Shown piece after piece: positions 59,529-64,000 of a DNA stretch of 64,000 nt. Source of the stretch: Stagnihabitans tardus (GTDB taxonomy: Bacteria > Pseudomonadota > Alphaproteobacteria > Rhodobacterales > Rhodobacteraceae); NCBI RefSeq assembly GCF_009925085.1, contig NZ_JAABNR010000004.1:215108-279107 (forward strand), read 5' to 3'. The notes beneath the pieces were generated by a model, which had not been told where the DNA came from, ran no database searches, and worked only from the letters and a program-made list of their open reading frames with translations. Numbering within the stretch: the stretch's first letter is position 1; every line of letters begins with the position of its first letter. The translations under genes were made by a program, and so were the position numbers.

Positions 59529-60467
59529 GGGGCCCAGGGGGATCGGTCCCAGCGACATCTGGCCCCCTTTCATCACCAGCGGCAGGACCAGCTCGGCCGG
59601 ATCCTCGCCGGCCTGGGCCATGCCCTCCAGCGCGCCCATCAGCCCGCCGCGCATCCCCGGAGCGATCAACCCCAGGCCGATGGCCGCATCGGGCAGGGCC
59701 TGCCAACCCTTGATCCGCAGCTCGATCTTCCCATCGGCCTGACCCATCGGGTCCGGGGTCACCATGCCAGAGCCCTCGACCTCCAGGCTCCCCCAACTGA
59801 TATCCAGCGTCCGCAGGTCATAGGCCTCGAACACCGGCTCCTCCTCCCAGGCCAGGGGAGCGGCCAGCGGCAGGCGGGCGTCGAAGCGCAGATAGGCGAT
59901 CTTGGGGCCCAGCCCGCCCAGGTCGCTGCCCGCAGGCAGGGTCAGGTCATCGGCCTGCAACCACAGCTTCAAGGCCTGGTCTCCCGTGGCCTGCGCCGCG
60001 CCAAAGACCCGCGCGGTCGAGATCGTCCAGCCCTTGTCCGAGCTGACTGTCAGCTCCGGCCATTCCACCCGGATCTCGCGCGGCGGAAAGCCCGTCTCGG
60101 GCGCCATGTGCAAGGAAGCCTCGATCTTCGACGTGTCCAGCCGCAGGACCTGGCCCCCCAGCGTCAGCTTCTGCCCGCCGGGCACCACGGCCAGCACATG
60201 CCAGGGCTTCCAGGCCATCATCAAGACCTGGCCAAAAGGCGCCTGCCAGTCCCAGCCCGTCCCCGCGAAATGCGGCGCGGTCACGTTCAGGTCAAGCCGC
60301 GTCGCAAAGCCCTGGACCGAGAGCCCGCCATGTTCGGCGACGATTCCCTGGGCCTCTTGCGCCGCGAACCAGTCCTCGGCCGCGCCCTTGAGATATTGCG
60401 CCGCAAAGAACCAGGCCAGGGCCCAGATCCCCGCAACAGCCAGAACCGCCCGCAGCATCCATTTCAT
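59511..60467 (-). CDS. DUF2125 exported/membrane-anchored protein
   Basis: A 318-residue protein with one N-terminal membrane helix or uncleaved signal (MLRAVLAVAGIWALAWFFAA) and a beta-rich periplasmic DUF2125 domain (GLSVQGFATRLDLNVTAPHF, SLEVEGSGMVTPDPMGQADG), distantly like AsmA-type folds. No assigned function. ATG 60467 has AAAGGGCCAGAG upstream; longer open frames are rejected. Divergent from the ChaC-like gene; its 3' end sits in a 40-bp duplication. Confidence 0.86.
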   Translation of the reverse strand: MKWMLRAVLAVAGIWALAWFFAAQYLKGAAEDWFAAQEAQGIVAEHGGLSVQGFATRLDLNVTAPHFAGTGWDWQAPFGQVLMMAWKPWHVLAVVPGGQKLTLGGQVLRLDTSKIEASLHMAPETGFPPREIRVEWPELTVSSDKGWTISTARVFGAAQATGDQALKLWLQADDLTLPAGSDLGGLGPKIAYLRFDARLPLAAPLAWEEEPVFEAYDLRTLDISWGSLEVEGSGMVTPDPMGQADGKIELRIKGWQALPDAAIGLGLIAPGMRGGLMGALEGMAQAGEDPAELVLPLVMKGGQMSLGPIPLGPAPYLP

Positions 60468-60524
60468 CTCTGGCCCTTTCCGTTTTGGCCTGTTTACAAG
60501 GGGCAAAGCGAAAGGGCCAGTTCG

Positions 60525-61046
60525 ATGGAAGCACTTTGGGTCTTTGGCTATGGCTCGCTGATCTGGAACCCGGGCTTTCCGGTGGCCGAGCGGCGGCTGG
60601 CGCGGGTCGAAGGCTATCACCGCAGCTTTTGCATGAAGTCGGTGCATTACCGGGGCACGCCCGAGCGTCACGGCCTGGTCCTGGCGCTGGACGCCTTGCC
60701 CGGCGCTGTCTGCCATGGGCTCGCGATGCGCGCCGAGCCGGGGCAGGAGGAGGCGGTCCTCGCCTATCTGCGCGACCGCGAATTATCGGGCTCGGGCTAC
60801 GAGGAGCGCCATCTTCCCCTGCAGACCGATGCCGGAGAGGTCTTGGGCCTGACCTTCGTCATCACCCCCGCGCGGCCCGATTACCTGCGCCTGGCCCTGG
60901 AGGCCCAGGCCCGGGTCATCGCCCAGGCCGTGGGCGAGCGCGGCCCCAACCGCGATTACCTTTTCGCCACCGCCGCCCACCTGGCCGAGCTTGGCATCCC
61001 CGATCCCGAGATGGAGACCCTCGTCCAGATGGTCCGCGCCTTGTAA
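60525..61046 (+). CDS. ChaC-like gamma-glutamylcyclotransferase
   Basis: A 173-residue enzyme predicted to cleave glutathione to 5-oxoproline and Cys-Gly in the cytosol. The substrate loop is FGYGSLIWNPGF (8-19), and ELSGSGYEERHLPL follows the usual pattern, with RDYLFATAAHLAELG near the end. Typical length for bacterial ChaC proteins. ATG 60525 is the first start with the family beginning. Divergent from the DUF2125 gene. Confidence 0.92.
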   Translation: MEALWVFGYGSLIWNPGFPVAERRLARVEGYHRSFCMKSVHYRGTPERHGLVLALDALPGAVCHGLAMRAEPGQEEAVLAYLRDRELSGSGYEERHLPLQTDAGEVLGLTFVITPARPDYLRLALEAQARVIAQAVGERGPNRDYLFATAAHLAELGIPDPEMETLVQMVRAL

Positions 61047-61099
61047 ACGCTTGGCCTTTTGCGCCGTCCTGCTATTGTTAACGAAAAACAGGGCGGGCC

Positions 61100-62239
61100 A
61101 TGACCGAGCAGGCGTCTAAAGCGATCTCTTTCACCCAGCCGGTGCGGCAGATTCTGTCGATGCTTCTGGCCGTGGGGCTGATCGGGGCGGGGATCTGGCT
61201 GATCCGGGCCGAGATCCTCAGCATCATCAACGCCAACCCTTTCCTCGATGCCTTCATCATCGGGGTCTTTGCCCTGGGCGTGCTGACCTGCTTCTGGCAG
61301 GTCTTCATCTTGATGAAATCCGTCCGCTGGATCGAGAATTTCGCCAACGAGGCGCCCGGCGCCGATGACGCCATCCCGCCGCAGCTTCTGGCGCCCCTGG
61401 CGGCCTTGCTGAGAGGCCAGCGCCGCCAGATCACCTCCTCCAACGCCAATTCCATCCTCGATTCGGTCGCCACCCGGATCGACGAGGCGCGCGACATCAC
61501 GCGCTATCTGACCAACCTGTTGATCTTCCTGGGGCTTCTCGGCACCTTCTATGGTCTTGCCACCACGATCCCCGCCATCGTCGGCACGATCAAGAACCTC
61601 GCCCCGCAAGAGGGCGAAACCGGCGTCGCGATCTTTGGCAAGCTCATGGCGGGCTTGCAGGAACAGCTGGGCGGCATGTCGACGGCGTTTTCCTCCTCGC
61701 TGATGGGCCTCGCGGGCTCGCTGATCGTGGGGCTTCTGGAGCTTTTCGCCAGCCACGGGCAGAACCGCTTTTACCGCGAGCTGGAGGATTGGCTTTCGAC
61801 CATCACCCGCCTGGGCTTCGTCAGCGATGGCGAGGGCGACGAACAGGCCATGGTGCCCCAGCTTCTCGACCACATGGCGGGCCAGGTCGAGGTTCTGCAA
61901 ACCCTCTTCGTCCAGGCCGAAGAGGGGCGTCAGGCCACCGACCAGCGGCTGGAGGAGCTTTCGCTGGCCATCGGCACCATGGGCCGTGACCCCCGCCAGT
62001 TGGAGGCCCTTACACGGATCGCCGAGGGCCAGGAGCGCATCCTGGCGGCCCTGGGCGCGCTGGCTGCCCCCGAAGGCGGCCCCGCCTATTCCGATGCCGA
62101 AAGCCGGATGCGCCTGCGGTCGATCGACGTGCAACTGCTGCGCATCCTTGAGGAATTGTCAGCCGGCCGCCAGGAGGCCATTGCCGATCTGCGGTCCGAG
62201 CTCTCCGCCCTGACCCAGGCCATCAAGAAGGGCCGCTGA
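61100..62239 (+). CDS. MotA/TolQ/ExbB-like proton-channel subunit
   Basis: A 379-residue inner membrane protein with four helices (about 18-36, 50-72, 136-160 and 194-216). The last two carry the channel motifs LLGTFYGLATTIPAIV and GMSTAFSSSLMGLAGSLIVG typical of this superfamily. A cytosolic C-terminal tail of about 150 residues is predicted helical. It is followed one base later by its MotB-like partner. There are no flagellar, Tol or TonB genes nearby. A possible promoter is TTGGCC-N16-TATTGT before the gene. Confidence 0.9.
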   Translation: MTEQASKAISFTQPVRQILSMLLAVGLIGAGIWLIRAEILSIINANPFLDAFIIGVFALGVLTCFWQVFILMKSVRWIENFANEAPGADDAIPPQLLAPLAALLRGQRRQITSSNANSILDSVATRIDEARDITRYLTNLLIFLGLLGTFYGLATTIPAIVGTIKNLAPQEGETGVAIFGKLMAGLQEQLGGMSTAFSSSLMGLAGSLIVGLLELFASHGQNRFYRELEDWLSTITRLGFVSDGEGDEQAMVPQLLDHMAGQVEVLQTLFVQAEEGRQATDQRLEELSLAIGTMGRDPRQLEALTRIAEGQERILAALGALAAPEGGPAYSDAESRMRLRSIDVQLLRILEELSAGRQEAIADLRSELSALTQAIKKGR

Positions 62240-62240
62240 G

Positions 62241-63863
62241 ATGGGCCTGTCGCGCCGCCGCCGCGAGGAGCCGAACATCTGGGCGGGCTTCGTCGATGCG
62301 GTGACGACGCTTCTCATGGTCATGATGTTTGTCCTCACCATCCTGACCGTCGCGCAATCCGTCCTGCGTGACACGATCAACACCCAGTCCTCCGAGCTTT
62401 CGGAACTGAACGCCCAGGTCGCCCAACTGGCCGAGGCCCTGGGCCTTGAACGCACAAAGGCCCAAGACCTGCAAACCCAGGTGGGGTCATTGTCGGCCAG
62501 CCTGACCGCCGCCAAGGCCGAGGGCGAAAAGCAGTCGGCGCTCATCGCCACGCTCACAAGCCAGCTGACCGCGAAAGAGGGCGAGCTGACCGCCGCCCAG
62601 ACCCGCATCGCCAGTTTCGAGGCCCAGGTCGCGAGCCTTCTGGCCGAGGCCCAGGCGCAAAAGGGCCAGATCGGCGCGCTGACGGCCTCGGTCGCCGAGC
62701 TGGAGGCCGCGCAGCAAAAGGCCCTGACCGAGCAGGAGGCGCTGAACCTCGCGCTCGCCAAGGCCCGGACCGAGATCGATGCCGGCGCCGAGGCCGCGCG
62801 CCTCGCCGCCGCCCGCCGCGAGGCGCTGGAGAAGCTGATCGAAGGCCTCAAGGCCCAGGCATCGGCCAAGGAGGCCGACCTGACCGAGGCCACCGCCGCC
62901 CTGACCGAGGCCGAGAAACAGCGCCTGGTCGATGCCGCCGCCGCCCAGGCGCTGCAGGACAAGCTCAAGGGCTCCGAGGCCGAGCTGACCGCCATGACGC
63001 TGGCCCTGGAGGAACAGCGCAAGAAGGCCGAAGAGACCCTGACCCTTCTGGCCGCAGCCGAGGCCGCCAAGGCCGAAGCCGAGGCCCTGGCCCGGACCAA
63101 CGACAAGAGCGCGGCCCTGGCCCAGGCCGAAAAGATCCTGTCGGAGAAAGAGGAACAGATCGCCGAACAGGCCCGCAACGTCGCCCTGTTGAACCAGCAG
63201 ATGACGGCCTTGCGGGCGCAGCTGGGGGAATTGCAGGGGCTTCTGGACGCCTCCGCCGCCAAGGACGCCGACAACAAGGTCCAGATCGCGGCGCTGGGCT
63301 CCAAGCTGAACCAGGCCCTGGCCCAGGTCGCCTCCGAACAAAAGCGCCGCGCTGACCTTGAGGCGGCCGAGGCCGAGCGCCTGCGGACCGAAAACCAGGA
63401 CTTGGCCAAGTACCGCTCCGAATTCTTCGGCGAGCTCTCCAAGCTTCTGGCCGACAAGCAGGGCGTGCGGGTGGTGGGCGACCGTTTCGTCTTTTCCTCC
63501 GAGGTCCTGTTCCAGCCCGGCGCCGCCGACCTTTCGCCCGAGGGCCAGGCCCAGATCGCGCAGGTCGTCCAGACCCTGAACCAGGTGGTGCCGGAAATCC
63601 CCCCGACACTGAACTGGATCATTCGCGTCGACGGCCATACCGATGCCACGCCGCTTTCCGGCTCCGGGGAGTTCAAGGACAACTGGCAGCTCTCCCAGGC
63701 CCGCGCGCTGGCCGTGGTGCGCTACATGACCGATACCTTGGGCTTCCCGCCCGGCCGCCTCGCCGCCGCAGGCTTCGGCGAGTTCCAACCCGTGGCCCAG
63801 GGCGAGACCCCGGATGCCCTGGCGCAGAACCGCCGGATCGAGCTGAAGCTGACCGAGAGGTAA
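62241..63863 (+). CDS. MotB/OmpA-like stator protein with long coiled coil
   Basis: A 540-residue protein. One membrane helix (about 14-40) has Asp19 in GFVDAVTTLLMVMM, at the position of the MotB proton-carrying Asp. An Ala/Glu/Lys/Gln-rich coiled coil of roughly 340 residues (about 45-390) follows. The C-terminal OmpA/peptidoglycan-binding domain (about 405-540) has VDGHTDATPL, NWQLSQARALAVV and AQNRRIELKL. With its partner it should make a proton-driven motor that reaches far into the periplasm. Function unknown; TolR/MotB/ZorB are relatives. Confidence 0.9.
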   Translation: MGLSRRRREEPNIWAGFVDAVTTLLMVMMFVLTILTVAQSVLRDTINTQSSELSELNAQVAQLAEALGLERTKAQDLQTQVGSLSASLTAAKAEGEKQSALIATLTSQLTAKEGELTAAQTRIASFEAQVASLLAEAQAQKGQIGALTASVAELEAAQQKALTEQEALNLALAKARTEIDAGAEAARLAAARREALEKLIEGLKAQASAKEADLTEATAALTEAEKQRLVDAAAAQALQDKLKGSEAELTAMTLALEEQRKKAEETLTLLAAAEAAKAEAEALARTNDKSAALAQAEKILSEKEEQIAEQARNVALLNQQMTALRAQLGELQGLLDASAAKDADNKVQIAALGSKLNQALAQVASEQKRRADLEAAEAERLRTENQDLAKYRSEFFGELSKLLADKQGVRVVGDRFVFSSEVLFQPGAADLSPEGQAQIAQVVQTLNQVVPEIPPTLNWIIRVDGHTDATPLSGSGEFKDNWQLSQARALAVVRYMTDTLGFPPGRLAAAGFGEFQPVAQGETPDALAQNRRIELKLTER

Positions 63864-63876
63864 CCCGGGGTATACC
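63864..63876. repeat. GTATAC palindromic repeat, truncated copy
   Basis: CCCGGGGTATACC directly after the stop codon, then GTATGCGGCGG. It matches the left two thirds of the 18-bp palindrome found at 36165 and 41312. Confidence 0.6.
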
Positions 63877-64000
63877 GTATGCGGCGGTTGCGTCCCATCT
63901 ATTTTGGGGTTGTGGCGGTTTGATGTGCGGGATCGACCGACGGGTGAGCACGTCCGGGAGTCCCGGATGAGCTTATGAAGAGGGGTAGGCGCTGCTGGCT
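63877..64000. other. Unassigned window end
   Basis: The final 124 bases hold no frame with a convincing start or codon pattern on either strand and no recognised repeat; a gene could begin beyond the edge. Confidence 0.4.

Noticed and set aside
61100..63863. Zorya defence system
   Set aside because: Only a ZorAB-like engine shape is seen; no ZorC, ZorD or ZorE gene is adjacent within the window.
63877..64000. Mobile-element end or start of another gene at the right edge
   Set aside because: No terminal inverted repeat, transposase frame or ribosome binding site could be supported in the last 124 bases.

Overview
The window is a stretch of GC-rich bacterial chromosome. Gene content and order point to an alphaproteobacterium of the Rhodobacterales (Rhodobacter/Gemmobacter/Paracoccus type): heterotetrameric sarcosine oxidase soxBDAG, dnaG next to rpoD, a form II CO-dehydrogenase-like coxGSLM set, a CtrA-type promoter box, clustered GANTC sites, and the dispersed gene-end repeats described below. 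No tRNA, rRNA, CRISPR array, insertion sequence or prophage was recognised. The genus assignment is inference from gene families only.

Layout. 1-9.9 kb: end of an unknown gene, a DUF2189 membrane protein, an envelope block on the minus strand (M23 peptidase overlapping a bactofilin), a ferritin-like DUF455 protein, a peroxiredoxin, then a YhdP-like AsmA giant coupled to queA. 10-17.4 kb: glutamate-type dehydrogenase, a small unknown protein, an EVE-domain protein and the sarcosine oxidase operon. 17.6-22.3 kb: dnaG and rpoD, followed by an AT-rich orphan gene. 22.6-36.1 kb: a HlyU-like protein and a molybdenum hydroxylase region. The latter has maturation genes (MoxR ATPase, CoxE, XdhC-like, molybdopterin-binding protein) on one side and the structural genes coxGSLM plus a cytochrome c lipoprotein on the other. 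Between them lies an oppositely oriented LuxR regulator / FIST / NahK-type hybrid kinase module. CoxL carries AYRGAGR, so this is the form II family, whose physiological substrate is usually uncertain.

36.3-43.9 kb: an AT-rich membrane gene overlapping the 3' end of parE, a glutathione transferase, a MATE exporter, a conserved small protein with an aspartate-type aminotransferase, sdhE and a MarR-type regulator. 44.4-48.9 kb: a capsule export/initiation block (kpsC, Wza/KpsD-like exporter, kpsS) with no ABC transporter genes in view. 49-54 kb: a small MIGHNRGP protein, nusB, a YegD-type Hsp70, an LpxR-like lipid A deacylase and a Hint-domain protein behind a CtrA-like box. 54.2-64 kb: rpsD with a clear sigma70 promoter, a UPF0114 protein, a sulfotransferase, a coupled hisC-tyrC-extensin operon, a DUF2125 protein, a ChaC-like cyclotransferase, and a MotA/MotB-like proton-channel pair with a very long coiled coil.

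The most unusual signals are non-coding. A modular intergenic element recurs at gene ends. Its full form is three perfect hairpins whose arms change in compensating ways between copies, followed by AAACCCCGTG and an AT-rich tail like GATATTTGGGCCAAGTTGAAAG-type sequence; tails also occur alone in arrays about 52 bp apart. A second family is the perfect palindrome CCCGGGGTATACCCCGGG. Five GANTC sites lie within 60 bp ahead of rpoD.
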